Below the pieces are notes generated by a model. It did not search any database, was not told where the DNA came from, and was given only the letters and a program-made list of their open reading frames with translations. Of a stretch of 64,000 bases of DNA, positions 47,126-56,307 are shown piece by piece (positions within the stretch are counted from its first letter, which is position 1; the number at the start of each line of letters is the position of its first letter). The DNA is taken from positions 1 through 64,000 of the forward strand of contig DNFT01000097.1 in assembly GCA_003486385.1 (NCBI GenBank), read 5' to 3'. A program made the position numbers and the translations under genes. The stretch is from Eubacterium sp. (GTDB lineage: Bacteria; Bacillota; Clostridia; Lachnospirales; Lachnospiraceae).

Positions 47126-47746
47126 ATGCATCGTTCTAAAAAAGTATTTTCGCTGACACGTTCACAGGCGTGTGAAACATTGTTGAGAGTCTATAGGTCT
47201 TACTATAATATTCACAGGTTTGACGGTGGAGAATCGGCAATACGTGAGGGCGGTGCAGGTAAGGGAAGGACAGATGAAGAAGTCATAGAAGCTGTAGAGC
47301 AGAATGATTATCCTCTCATATCAAGGTGCGATTTCTTTGAGCACTCTCAGAAGTATGTTATATCCCGGAAGGCAGAGCTGTGGTCGGCAGACCGCGAAGA
47401 GTTTCTGTATCTTTTTAGTATGCCGGACCTGACCATGGATTTATTTAAAAAATGTAGGGATTATGTGTATAATGACGGAATGGACAGGATGAATGTCGGT
47501 CCGGGACACATGTATACATATCTGACAGCGGTTTTTCTATGTGATTCATGTGATGCAGATGTGATTCGCACTATTAAAAAGACCCGCATTTACAAAAGTT
47601 TTCATTTTTCACTGCATGGTTGGATGGATTATCATAATGTTGTTGCCGTTTTTGATGATTCCATTATCGACAGTAACTTTTCCGGAAAGTCATCAGCGAA
47701 ATTTATGAAAAAAATATTTTATCACAAAAAGGAAAAGGAGAGTTAA
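47126..47746 (+). CDS. Unknown protein joined to cstA
   Basis: 206 aa, soluble, no signal. Notable segments: SLTRSQACETLLRVYRSYY near the start, FEHSQKYVISRKAELWSADREEFLYLFSM, and a C-terminal half rich in aromatic residues and histidine (KSFHFSLHGWMDYHNVVAVFDD). I do not recognise the family. AAGGA precedes the ATG. The gene ends 2 bp before cstA, so the two are co-expressed; a role in regulating or assembling CstA is an inference from position only. Confidence 0.7.
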   Translation: MHRSKKVFSLTRSQACETLLRVYRSYYNIHRFDGGESAIREGGAGKGRTDEEVIEAVEQNDYPLISRCDFFEHSQKYVISRKAELWSADREEFLYLFSMPDLTMDLFKKCRDYVYNDGMDRMNVGPGHMYTYLTAVFLCDSCDADVIRTIKKTRIYKSFHFSLHGWMDYHNVVAVFDDSIIDSNFSGKSSAKFMKKIFYHKKEKES

Positions 47747-47748
47747 CA

Positions 47749-49488
47749 ATGAATTCATTAGTACTTCTCTTAGTCTGTATTGCAATCCTTATCTGTGGTT
47801 ATATTTTCTACGGCAGATGGCTTTGTAAACAGTGGGGTGTAGGCGAAAGTGACACTCCAACACCGGCTCATGAGTTAGAGGACGGTGTAGATTATGTTCC
47901 GGCGAAGGCGCCTGTTCTTATGGGACATCATTTTTCATCTATTGCAGGTGCAGGACCTATAACAGGACCTATCGGGGCTGCTATTTTTGGCTGGGTTCCT
48001 GTTGTTTTGTGGGTATTAATCGGAGGCATCTTCTTCGGCGGTGTGCATGATTTTGGTGCATTATTTGCATCGCTTCGCCACAAGGGCCAGTCAATCGGTG
48101 AGATTATTTCAGTCAATATGGGAAAGAGAGCAAAGAGACTCTTTATTATCTTCGCATACCTTACTCTTATCCTTGTTGTGGCTGCGTTCGCATCGATTGT
48201 TGCGGGTACATTCGGTACAACCAATGCTGCGGGAGCTGCTGTTAGTGAGGCAGTTAAGGATACGAACGCCTCGGTTGCAATGGTTTCACTTTTATTTATT
48301 GTAATTGCTATTATTTTTGGTTTTCTTGTATACAGACGTAATGTTCCGATGGGTGCTGCCACAATAATCGGTGTGCTCGCCATTGTCGCATGTATGGCAA
48401 TAGGAATGAATTTCCATCCTATATATCTTTCATACAAGGTATGGATGATTATTGTAGGATTATACATTGCGATAGCTTCGGTAACACCAGTGTGGATTCT
48501 TCTCCAGCCGCGTGATTACTTAAGTTCATTTCTTCTTTATGCCATGCTTGCTGTTGCTCTTGTCGGAGTATTCGTATCACATGCTGACTTAGGTGGTGCT
48601 GATGGTCTTCAGGCATTTGAGGGATTTGCAATTGACAACGGAAACGGCGTACAGTATATGTTCCCTGTTCTCTTTACAACAGTTGCATGTGGTGCCATAT
48701 CAGGTTTCCACTCACTTGTATCATCAGGTACAACATCCAAGCAGCTTGATAAGGAGAAGGAGGCCAGACCTATCGCTTACGGCGGAATGCTTCTTGAGTG
48801 TGTCCTTGCAGTTGTGACTGTATGCGCTATCAATTATGCATATAAGTACAATGCAGCTAACCCTGATACCAAGCTTGTCGGAGCTACAGGTATTTTCGCA
48901 GGTGGTATCGCCAATATGTACTCAGGGCTTGGTCCTAACGCTGTCAAGATTTTAAGAACATTGCTTACACTTACATATTCAGCTTTCTGCCTTACATCAC
49001 TTGATACAGCGACACGTCTTGCACGTTTCATGTTCCAGGAGTTCTGGCTTGAGCCGGGACAGACTGCGAAGGATGTAAAGAGTGGCTGGAAGAAGGTTCT
49101 TGTCAATCCTTATTTTGCAACCATTCTCACAGTTGTACTTGGAGTTGCACTTGGTATGACAGGTTACTCTAAGATATGGGGACTTTTCGGAGCTGCTAAC
49201 CAGCTTCTTGCAGGAATCGGTCTTTTAGCTGTTGCAGCATGGCTTGCAAACTGCGGAAAGAACAATAAGATGTTCTTAATCCCTATGGCATTTATGATTG
49301 TTGTTACAATATGTTCATTATGTCTTACAATCAAGAACCAGATCGGTATTATCGCTAAGGGTGGCGCTGATTGGGGACCTTGGGCGCAGACAATTATCGG
49401 TGCGCTTCTTGTTGTACTTGCCTTATTCCTTGTAATTGAGGGATGGGATACATTGTTTGGAAAGAAGAAAAAGGCTGCTGCAAAATAA
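47749..49488 (+). CDS. cstA: Carbon starvation protein CstA, peptide/pyruvate transporter
   Basis: 579 aa with about 16 membrane helices. The family opening (HHFSSIAGAGPITGPIGAAI, FFGGVHDFGALFASLRHKG) and AISGFHSLVSSGTTSKQL are intact. CstA proteins take up pyruvate or peptides. Shorter than Escherichia coli CstA (701 aa), as usual for the clostridial form. Follows the unknown gene by 2 bp; a strong terminator follows at 49563. Codon use is biased, suggesting high expression. Confidence 0.95.
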   Translation: MNSLVLLLVCIAILICGYIFYGRWLCKQWGVGESDTPTPAHELEDGVDYVPAKAPVLMGHHFSSIAGAGPITGPIGAAIFGWVPVVLWVLIGGIFFGGVHDFGALFASLRHKGQSIGEIISVNMGKRAKRLFIIFAYLTLILVVAAFASIVAGTFGTTNAAGAAVSEAVKDTNASVAMVSLLFIVIAIIFGFLVYRRNVPMGAATIIGVLAIVACMAIGMNFHPIYLSYKVWMIIVGLYIAIASVTPVWILLQPRDYLSSFLLYAMLAVALVGVFVSHADLGGADGLQAFEGFAIDNGNGVQYMFPVLFTTVACGAISGFHSLVSSGTTSKQLDKEKEARPIAYGGMLLECVLAVVTVCAINYAYKYNAANPDTKLVGATGIFAGGIANMYSGLGPNAVKILRTLLTLTYSAFCLTSLDTATRLARFMFQEFWLEPGQTAKDVKSGWKKVLVNPYFATILTVVLGVALGMTGYSKIWGLFGAANQLLAGIGLLAVAAWLANCGKNNKMFLIPMAFMIVVTICSLCLTIKNQIGIIAKGGADWGPWAQTIIGALLVVLALFLVIEGWDTLFGKKKKAAAK

Positions 49489-49562
49489 TATATTGAATTG
49501 ATAAATATGGTATATTAACCTGATAATAACGTATTGCAGATTTGATTGTTGAATTAACAGCT

Positions 49563-49606
49563 CAGAACCGGAGTTTATTTGTAGTCCGGTTCTGGGTTGT
49601 TTTTTA
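49563..49606 (+). terminator. Rho-independent terminator of cstA
   Basis: Perfect 10-bp stem CAGAACCGGA / TCCGGTTCTG with a 12-nt loop, then GGTTG and a six-T run. The rest of the 314-bp gap up to the next gene is AT-rich and holds only the promoter-like pair at 49716. Confidence 0.85.
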
Positions 49607-49715
49607 TCTAAGGATTAATTTCACTAAAAGTATTGAGAATTCCAATATATACTATCAGATAAATGGATGGAAAAAACGTATTTTGCAGATGTGCTTTATT
49701 TTGTACAAAAAAAGG

Positions 49716-49744
49716 TGGAAATAATCTGTAAATTGGTGTATAAT
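49716..49744 (+). promoter_or_regulatory. Candidate promoter of the cytidylate-kinase-like gene
   Basis: TATAAT at 49739 with a weak TGGAAA 17 bp upstream. Confidence 0.4.
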
Positions 49745-49802
49745 GAACAGCATAGAAAAGAGTTATCTGCGAATTTACAGATACATGAAGGGAGCGGTTC
49801 AT

Positions 49803-50444
49803 ATGAGTAAACCATTAGTAATCACAATAGGACGCGAGTACGGAAGTGCAGGACGAGAGATAGGACGTAAGCTTGCCGCTGATATGGGGATTAAGTGTTA
49901 CGATAAGGAGCTGCTTGCATTGGCTTCAAAAGAAAGTGGTATGTGCGAAGAGCTTTTTCATAATCATGATGAGAAGCCTACTAACAGTTTCCTGTATTCA
50001 TTAGTAATGGATACATATTCTATGGGCTATTCAACATCATCATTTATTGATATGCCTTTGAATCATAAGGTGTTTTTAGCGCAGTTTGATGCTATTAAGA
50101 AGCTTGCCGATACGGAGAGCTGTATTATTGTAGGACGTTGTGCAGATTATGCTCTTGAGGAGCATGACAATACTATAAAGGTATTTATTAAAGCACAGCT
50201 GGATGCCAAGGTAGCCCGTATAAAGAGACTTTACGGATATACAGATGAGAAGGCCAAGGATCTCTGCATAAAGACTGATAAGAAGAGAGCCAATTATTAT
50301 AACTATTATTCAAGCAAGAAGTGGGGAGATTCCAAGAGCTATGACCTGTGTATTGACTCCAGTATTTTAGGCGTTGACGGAACAGTTGAACTTCTTAAGC
50401 AGTATATTAAGACCAAGCAGGAGTATGCCGGTGGTACAATCTAG
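49803..50444 (+). CDS. Cytidylate kinase-like family protein
   Basis: 213 aa from ATG 49803 (GGGAG 7 nt upstream; the frame extends 20 codons earlier without a site). VITIGREYGSAGREIGRKLA is the variant P-loop of the Cytidylate_kin2 group, and IIVGRCADYAL is a second family block. The family is widespread in gut Firmicutes with unproven substrates. The RKKRANYYNYYS-like aromatic patch (KKRANYYNYYSSKKWGD) is also characteristic. Confidence 0.88.
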   Translation: MSKPLVITIGREYGSAGREIGRKLAADMGIKCYDKELLALASKESGMCEELFHNHDEKPTNSFLYSLVMDTYSMGYSTSSFIDMPLNHKVFLAQFDAIKKLADTESCIIVGRCADYALEEHDNTIKVFIKAQLDAKVARIKRLYGYTDEKAKDLCIKTDKKRANYYNYYSSKKWGDSKSYDLCIDSSILGVDGTVELLKQYIKTKQEYAGGTI

Positions 50445-50600
50445 TTAACACCGTATTCTGTTATCATGTTCCGAGAGGTATTTATATAACTTGCCGGAAC
50501 TGGGAGGTTGGATATAACCGGGCATCAGATTTGAAATTTCATTCGTAATCTGACTCGATTATGAGTAATTTTTGTATTGATTTTGAAAGTGAAGGGATTT

Positions 50601-52157
50601 ATGTATTACAGGAAGAATAGAAGTATCCTTACGAGTATACGCAATAATAAGAATAATAAGGTATATTATATTCTGGTTGTTGTAATGCTGGCAGCAATTT
50701 GTCTGATTGCTGCCAGTATTATATTGCGGGGATATAATAATTCAAATGGGGATAACATAGCAGAAGAGACTACACTTGTAGCAGATAGAACGGAGCAACA
50801 GGGTACCTCTGCAGCTGGAGATATTTTAGATACAATTGCCGGATATAAGGTATATATATTTGTTGACGACGGAGCTATAGCATATTGTACCCTTAATCAG
50901 GATGGTGAGCTTATTGATATTGCAGGTGCGGCAGGGTGTAATATTGGAAGTGGCGTGAGTAAGTACCTGAATAACATGAATCGGGTTGTTTTAAAGGAGA
51001 CCATGTCGGCATCGACTAAGATGCTCTGGAAAGAGTTGACATACAACGAAGAAGAATATTATGTTCAGTATTATTCACTGATTAATGGCATAGAATTTCA
51101 TTCGGCACTTTATACGGAAAACAATAATTATAATTCCATAGTGAAGGAATCGTATGAAAGTATAATGAAATATGAGAGAAATAATAATTCAAATATAAAA
51201 GCCGGGGATGAAAAAGCAGGAAGTGCGGATATAAATGTGGGCAATGCCGGTGTCAAAGCAGAAAGTGATGATATAAATGGTGGGAGTGCTGGTATAAATG
51301 CAGGCATTGATAGTATAATTGATGAATATTCTGATTGCAGCGGAATTACATTGTCTGTGGCAAGTGCAAGGGAAATATATGAGAATGTACCATCAACGGC
51401 TGAGGTGATTATATGTAAAAGCTATCAAGATAGTGAGTTGTATAACCAGCAGTTTTTAAACGGAAAATCGTATGATGACTTGTACACAGTTATCAACTCA
51501 ACAATGGATTCTAAATATTTTATAGCGGGTAGTCTACCGGAGATTCCGGATGGATATGGCTGTGACCCTACTGATAATGAGGCAAATTATGTGTTTAGTC
51601 CATATAAGCTTGGTGCGATAGACAATGTTTCTGATAAAACTGCAGAGTTCGGGCAGGTTGCATATTCACTCTTAGATTCAGAGACAGGAAGTACACTAAT
51701 TAAAGTGATTTTTAATGATGTGAAGCTTACGGACGAATCGGGTGAGGATATAGGAAAATATCTTATGGAAAGGGTTGATTTGTCCGCATATAAAGAGGCA
51801 CAGATTGCAGGAATGAACATAAATGGATTTCTGCTTCCGGGCGATTACCTGGTAAAATTCTACTCTGCGGATGTCTATGGAACATATTTAGAGAAAAGGT
51901 GTTATCTGCATGTTATGGATACAACACCACCGGTTATCGAACTCAACAGGGAAATAAGCGAAATAAATCAGGCACAGATTGAAAATCCGGACTACATCAA
52001 GGGGATGGTTACGGTAACAGATTTATGTAAACTAGCTGATGGTTCATTGACGTATGAGCTTTCAGAGGAGAATGGAAGAGTACGTATCCGCTTCAGCGCC
52101 TCGGATGTGTATGGGAATATAGGTGTGCTGGAGCTTGAGTTACAGAAGGTTGATTAA
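50601..52157 (+). CDS. Secreted, membrane-anchored protein with low-complexity insert, unknown
   Basis: 518 aa from ATG 50601 (GAAGGG upstream). One N-terminal membrane segment (VYYILVVVMLAAICLIAASIIL, about residues 22-43) and an outer region. Around residues 205-240 are imperfect repeats of the type DINVGNAGVKAES / DINGGSAGINAG. The C-terminal 70 residues look like an Ig-like extracellular domain (DTTPPVIEL start, IRFSASDVYGNIGVLELEL end). No family recognised; a substrate-binding or adhesion-type outer protein is possible. It is the last host gene before the mobile element. Confidence 0.65.
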   Translation: MYYRKNRSILTSIRNNKNNKVYYILVVVMLAAICLIAASIILRGYNNSNGDNIAEETTLVADRTEQQGTSAAGDILDTIAGYKVYIFVDDGAIAYCTLNQDGELIDIAGAAGCNIGSGVSKYLNNMNRVVLKETMSASTKMLWKELTYNEEEYYVQYYSLINGIEFHSALYTENNNYNSIVKESYESIMKYERNNNSNIKAGDEKAGSADINVGNAGVKAESDDINGGSAGINAGIDSIIDEYSDCSGITLSVASAREIYENVPSTAEVIICKSYQDSELYNQQFLNGKSYDDLYTVINSTMDSKYFIAGSLPEIPDGYGCDPTDNEANYVFSPYKLGAIDNVSDKTAEFGQVAYSLLDSETGSTLIKVIFNDVKLTDESGEDIGKYLMERVDLSAYKEAQIAGMNINGFLLPGDYLVKFYSADVYGTYLEKRCYLHVMDTTPPVIELNREISEINQAQIENPDYIKGMVTVTDLCKLADGSLTYELSEENGRVRIRFSASDVYGNIGVLELELQKVD

Positions 52158-52180
52158 CGGATTGGCTTATTTCAGAAGCA

Positions 52181-52208
52181 TTGAGGCTAGGATTATACCT
52201 GGCCTCAA
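52181..52208 (+). terminator. Hairpin after the secreted-protein gene
   Basis: TTGAGGC / GCCTCAA, continued inward by AGG / CCT with one mismatch. No T-run. Confidence 0.45.
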
Positions 52209-52270
52209 GTATCCTAAAAGTAAAGGTCGTTGTCACTAATTGAGATAGACTTTTTAGACAAGTAAAATAA

Positions 52271-52380
52271 AGCCGTTAAGAAATAGTGCCATTATTTCAT
52301 ATATGTACTTTATCCCTATATGTACTTTACTGTAAAGTGAAAAAATGGAAGAAGGATGAAGTACATATATAAAGTACATT
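52271..52380. repeat. Left-end motif array of the element
   Basis: TGTACTTTAT at 52304-52313, TGTACTTTAC at 52321-52330, and the inverted ATAAAGTACA at 52369-52378. A perfect 15-bp palindrome ACTTTAC-T-GTAAAGT covers 52324-52338. At 52271 lies AGCCGTTAAGAA, whose imperfect complement is at the right end. The pattern is that of recombinase core plus arm-type sites; this is an inference. Confidence 0.55.
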
Positions 52381-52436
52381 TCTCCTTTTTAAGCGATTAA
52401 ATACACTACTGTTCCTTTGAAAGATAAAGAATATTG

Positions 52437-52478
52437 AGTACGTTCTTTGATGCGATATATTGAGGAACGTACTTTTTT
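52437..52478 (+). terminator. Terminator inside the element's left end
   Basis: AGTACGTTC / GAACGTACT, 9-bp perfect stem with a 19-nt loop and a six-T tail. It lies 705 bp before the first recombinase gene and would insulate it from host transcription. An upstream GTTCCT (52411) could instead pair with AGGAAC (52463), an alternative fold. Confidence 0.6.
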
Positions 52479-52564
52479 GTTGATGGAAATAGTGCTATGG
52501 GTATTGTGCAATAAAGATTTCGAAACATCGTCTGTTTCAAAATTAATTATGAAATGAAATAGAG

Positions 52565-52602
52565 AAAGAGGTCATTGCCACACGGTATGGCCTCTTTTCT
52601 TA
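52565..52602 (+). terminator. Second terminator-like hairpin in the element's left end
   Basis: AAAGAGGTCAT..GCC pairs with GG.ATGGCCTCTTT (one or two mismatches), followed by TTCTTAT. The region 52158-53182 has no credible gene: small open frames on both strands lack ribosome binding sites and recognisable products. Besides these hairpins and the end motifs it holds a small AGTAAA-AA-TTTACT palindrome at 52995-53008. Confidence 0.5.
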
Positions 52603-53118
52603 TAATGCAAATCATCTGTGTAGCTAGAACAAATGGTGGATCATATATGACTTCATTTTTTGTTATACAGTGAAAAAAGACTTTGTAGCATGCCCCTGTA
52701 GAACCGCCTGCGCCGATTCCAGCCCCTACAACCATATCCGTAAAAGTATGCATCTAAGCAACAAAAGTGCCTTAAATCGCCTGATTTTAATTAATTTCTC
52801 TTCAATCGGCATTAAAGTTCGAACTCGAAAGCTATTGCACTTAATAGGTAAATCGTATAAAATAATCGCAAACGTATATTCTGCAGTAGATGATACGAAG
52901 AAACATACGTCCAGTAGAAAAAGCGCATAAAGAAAACACCAACCATACAGTTTGGCGACCAAAGGTTGATGTTCGCTACTCAAACGACAGCGAAAGTAAA
53001 AATTTACTGACTTACTGTCTTTCTTTAATTCACCTAAATTTTAGAGGATTTGGAGAAAAAAGTCAAGAAGTAGTGGTATCGATGCAGACATACACAAGAA
53101 CAGGCGACCCATTACATA

Positions 53119-53147
53119 TTGTTTCTTTAGCGTGAATCTCATAATAC
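53119..53147 (+). promoter_or_regulatory. Candidate promoter of the recombinase operon
   Basis: TTGTTT and TAATAC spaced by 17 bp, 35 bp before the start of the first recombinase gene. Confidence 0.4.
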
Positions 53148-53182
53148 GTAACTGATATATGGTTCTAAAAAGGAGAAAAGCT

Positions 53183-54460
53183 ATGAATAAGGAACTTCAT
53201 TTTGCAGTGTATGAGCATCAGCTTGTGTTAGAGAATAAGCAGGTCATTTCCCGAAAGTTCATTGTCTTAAGGGATGGTGCTTCTTTACGATTTACAAATT
53301 TCCATGAGTATGTGCTGCCGAAACGGTCTGTAAAGTCCATTACTTCCAACGGAATTTCCCGTTTTGATTTCGTCGTCCCCCTTCTAAACTTTCTGTTTTT
53401 TGAAAAAGGCATCCATACGCTTGATGAGATGACCGTCGATATGGTTTCCGAGTATCTTAACCTGTATGGGCTTAAGAAGCTGCCATGGGATAAGGGAACT
53501 GAAGGAAGAGCGAAAGCCACTGTAGAAAACAGCGTGCGGGTCATCCTCGACCTTCTCGAACGCTTTATCGATGATAGGAAAGGAAAGTGCCTGTTAAAGA
53601 AATCAGATCTTTATCGCGATACGGTTGTGAGAGATAAGTATGGAAAAACGATAAAGGTGAAGCGTCCGGTGTTTGACGTTTTATACAGTGGAGATGGAAA
53701 GCGGATATTCCGTGACATTCCGAATGCTGCCTTTGACCTTATCTTTAATACAATATTTACATATCATAAAGACCTTCTCATGCTGGTTGCATTGCAGGCG
53801 TTTGCAGGGCTTCGTCCGTCGGAGGCATGTAATGTGCGGCGACAGGACAGTGCGCTCGGTCCCGGTATGATCTTTCATTATTTGAATCATGGAGAAGATG
53901 GAGACGATATCGTGACGGTCGAGCTCGATCTTCGGAAAGAACTTATCCTTAGAAGTGATAATAAAAAAGTCGGTGGGATTAAGAAGGAGCGGAAAGCGAT
54001 GGTCCCGCCAATGTTCCTAAAGATATTTATGTCGTCTTACAGAGAATACATGAAGCATATTGAGGGCAGAAAATATGAAGCAGAGTACGGACCGTTAAAC
54101 ATCAATCGGGATGGCAAGTGTATGACATACGCAGCCTACTACACGAGCTTTAAGACCATCGTGGCAAAAGAGATCGTGCCAGAATTGCTTAACAGTAATG
54201 ACCCTGAGCTCGTCATATACGGGCATCTCGTGCTTGAAAACGGGATATCACCGCATATTTTCCGTCACTGGTACACTGTACAGCTCGTGCTGGCAGGCGT
54301 GGAAACGGTGAATGAGCTGATGTCATGGCGAGGTGATAAGTCTCCGGAAAGCGCCCTGACATACCTAAACGACAAGGGTGAGCTGATGAGGAAATATAAA
54401 AGAGTGCAGGGAGAGACCTTTAATTATCTTAGCTGGTTAGCAGAAAAGAGGCACGGATGA
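53183..54460 (+). CDS. Tyrosine recombinase 1 (TnpA-like)
   Basis: 425 aa. N-terminal SAM-like core-binding region (about 60-150), then the catalytic domain. Active-site residues visible: R211 (FAGLRPSEA), H358-x-x-R361-H362 (HIFRHW), W382 in the position often held by His or Trp (SWRGDKSPES), and nucleophile Y394 (ALTYLN). So the full R-H-R-W-Y set is present and this is the most likely strand-exchange enzyme. ATG 53183 has AAGGAG about 8 nt upstream; the frame is open 8 codons earlier without a site. Its stop overlaps the next gene by 4 bp (ATGA). Confidence 0.88.
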   Translation: MNKELHFAVYEHQLVLENKQVISRKFIVLRDGASLRFTNFHEYVLPKRSVKSITSNGISRFDFVVPLLNFLFFEKGIHTLDEMTVDMVSEYLNLYGLKKLPWDKGTEGRAKATVENSVRVILDLLERFIDDRKGKCLLKKSDLYRDTVVRDKYGKTIKVKRPVFDVLYSGDGKRIFRDIPNAAFDLIFNTIFTYHKDLLMLVALQAFAGLRPSEACNVRRQDSALGPGMIFHYLNHGEDGDDIVTVELDLRKELILRSDNKKVGGIKKERKAMVPPMFLKIFMSSYREYMKHIEGRKYEAEYGPLNINRDGKCMTYAAYYTSFKTIVAKEIVPELLNSNDPELVIYGHLVLENGISPHIFRHWYTVQLVLAGVETVNELMSWRGDKSPESALTYLNDKGELMRKYKRVQGETFNYLSWLAEKRHG

Positions 54461-56307
54461 CAGATCTAAAAGAATTTATCCAGCGTACTTTCGAGATGGA
54501 AAACGGGCATCATAAGGACGAACGGGATATTGTTTCCTTCTTGCAGGCGAATGAATGGTTTCACTCCTTACCGGTGCGGAAGGATGGTGCCTTTTTCCTT
54601 ACAGACGAGCAATGCGCCCTTTATAAAGAGAGGCTAACGCCGTTTTTGGAATGCGGAGAAAACGAATGCGTAGAACGCCTGCATGGAGTTTTTGAAAAGC
54701 GATTCCCATATACCGCAAAGTATCTTCTTGAATTTAAAAAGATTTTAAAGGAAGATGAGGAGCTGGTCTTCTATGTGGAGGATTTTCTCCTCTATCGGCT
54801 TCCTTGCGAGATTTTTCTTCTCGACGATGAGATGGCGAAGGATCTCATTGACCACGCATTCCACGACCTTACGAAAGTGAATGGGGACTTCCTTACTTTC
54901 TTTATGTCCTGGTTAAAAACGAGATGTAAAACAAAGTACCGTAAAGAATATATGATGGAAAAGCGTTACACCATGAATATCGGCAAGGAAGCCTATGATG
55001 TAGATGAGTATCTGGAGCTTCTTTACTACCTCTATAACGAGGATTATATCGATGATAACGAGATGTATCAGAAAGCCTGTGAGAGCCGAAATTTTGCTGA
55101 TACGTGGCTTTATCTGTCCCTTCACTTCATCTGTAATCTTCGTCAAACTGACCTTGAAAAAATCCCGCACCCGGAGATTGAAGCTCCCGAGACAGTGTTA
55201 GAAAAAGTACGAAACATGCTGTTTACGCCCTATGAAGCAAGAAAGGTATTGTTGCAGGTAAATTATAGATTCGGTCTTTTACAGATGAAACCAAACAAGA
55301 CGAAAGAGGTATCCGGTGTTTCATCCATAAAATTCATCGTGCCGACATCTTGTGAGGTGCATATCGGTACGCTTCTTGCCATCTGCGAAGCACACAGGCT
55401 GATCGCAGGTATACCGAATGAGCAGCCACTCGTACGAAAGATCACGATGTATGACCAGATAAAAAGATATATGGGCGGAGAGATAGGAGAACTCTTTATC
55501 CATTCTGATTTCAGAGCAAGATCCGCAAACAAATCTTATTTGCAGGCGATATTTGTTATGGCAAATCCTGTGTTGGAACCTGGGAACGATAATGAACCGC
55601 TTCTTACCAAGGGATATATGCTGGCGGCGCTTGCTAGAAGCCATAAGGGTTCCTATGGGTCTTATGCGGAAATGACGGCGACGTATCTAAGAGACGCAAA
55701 ATTCTCTGGGCTGACGCCTGAGTTTGTCATGAGCGAGCTTTTTGAACGTGGAGTGCTTTCGTTTATTCCGGCCATGCTGCTTAATATCATCACGGATGGC
55801 GAGTATGAAAAACTGCCGGTAAAGTTGCAGACAGAGATGATAAAGAGTTTAGCCCTTACACCTTCGGAGTGTGAATACATGATCACGGCTACAGAGACCG
55901 CGCATAACCATGCTGCATCCGCAATTAAAAAGATGATGATGGATGTTCGTGATACAGACCTTCTGACGGTCTTGCACTGCATAAGCTCCGGTTCAGCATT
56001 CTCTAAACAGCCAGAGTTCCTTTGCCTTATGACAGCTTTCGGGAAGACATGTGACAGAGCGTATGCCTGCGGAAGCTGCCCATATGATATTTCGACGAAA
56101 TCCGCGTTCTTCTTTATGGTAAGCGAATATAAGCGTATGGAAGCACTTTATGTGAGTGCCGAAACAGAAGAAGAAAAGTTGAAATATAAGACGCTGATCC
56201 GTGACGTTATTCTTCCAAAGCTCTATGAGATGCTTGAAGTATTACGAACGACTTATGGTGAAAGTGTTTGTTACGATTATGAAATGCTCATAAAGGAGAA
56301 TTTATGA
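54457..56307 (+). CDS. Tyrosine recombinase-like protein 2 (TnpB-like), probably catalytically incomplete
   Basis: 616 aa, close in length to Tn554 TnpB (630). R229 in LHFICNLRQTDLEKI fits the first catalytic arginine with the usual following acidic residue, but I find no H-x-x-R box II nor a GH...Y ending; the equivalent zone reads ALARSHKGSYGSYAEMTATYL. A Cys pair near the end (YACGSCPYDI) suggests a small metal site. It is translationally coupled at both ends by ATGA overlaps. A structural or target-choice role beside recombinases 1 and 3 is inferred. Assignment to the family rests on context and length more than on motifs. Confidence 0.65.
   Translation: MTDLKEFIQRTFEMENGHHKDERDIVSFLQANEWFHSLPVRKDGAFFLTDEQCALYKERLTPFLECGENECVERLHGVFEKRFPYTAKYLLEFKKILKEDEELVFYVEDFLLYRLPCEIFLLDDEMAKDLIDHAFHDLTKVNGDFLTFFMSWLKTRCKTKYRKEYMMEKRYTMNIGKEAYDVDEYLELLYYLYNEDYIDDNEMYQKACESRNFADTWLYLSLHFICNLRQTDLEKIPHPEIEAPETVLEKVRNMLFTPYEARKVLLQVNYRFGLLQMKPNKTKEVSGVSSIKFIVPTSCEVHIGTLLAICEAHRLIAGIPNEQPLVRKITMYDQIKRYMGGEIGELFIHSDFRARSANKSYLQAIFVMANPVLEPGNDNEPLLTKGYMLAALARSHKGSYGSYAEMTATYLRDAKFSGLTPEFVMSELFERGVLSFIPAMLLNIITDGEYEKLPVKLQTEMIKSLALTPSECEYMITATETAHNHAASAIKKMMMDVRDTDLLTVLHCISSGSAFSKQPEFLCLMTAFGKTCDRAYACGSCPYDISTKSAFFFMVSEYKRMEALYVSAETEEEKLKYKTLIRDVILPKLYEMLEVLRTTYGESVCYDYEMLIKENL

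Noticed and set aside
52547..52753. Minus-strand open frame with a GAGIGAGGSTGACY-like segment
   Set aside because: No ribosome binding site, no recognisable family, and its end runs through a terminator-like hairpin; most likely chance.
52670..53135. Two overlapping plus-strand open frames (86 and 81 codons) before the first recombinase
   Set aside because: No ribosome binding sites, composition unlike coding sequence of the element, no recognised motif.
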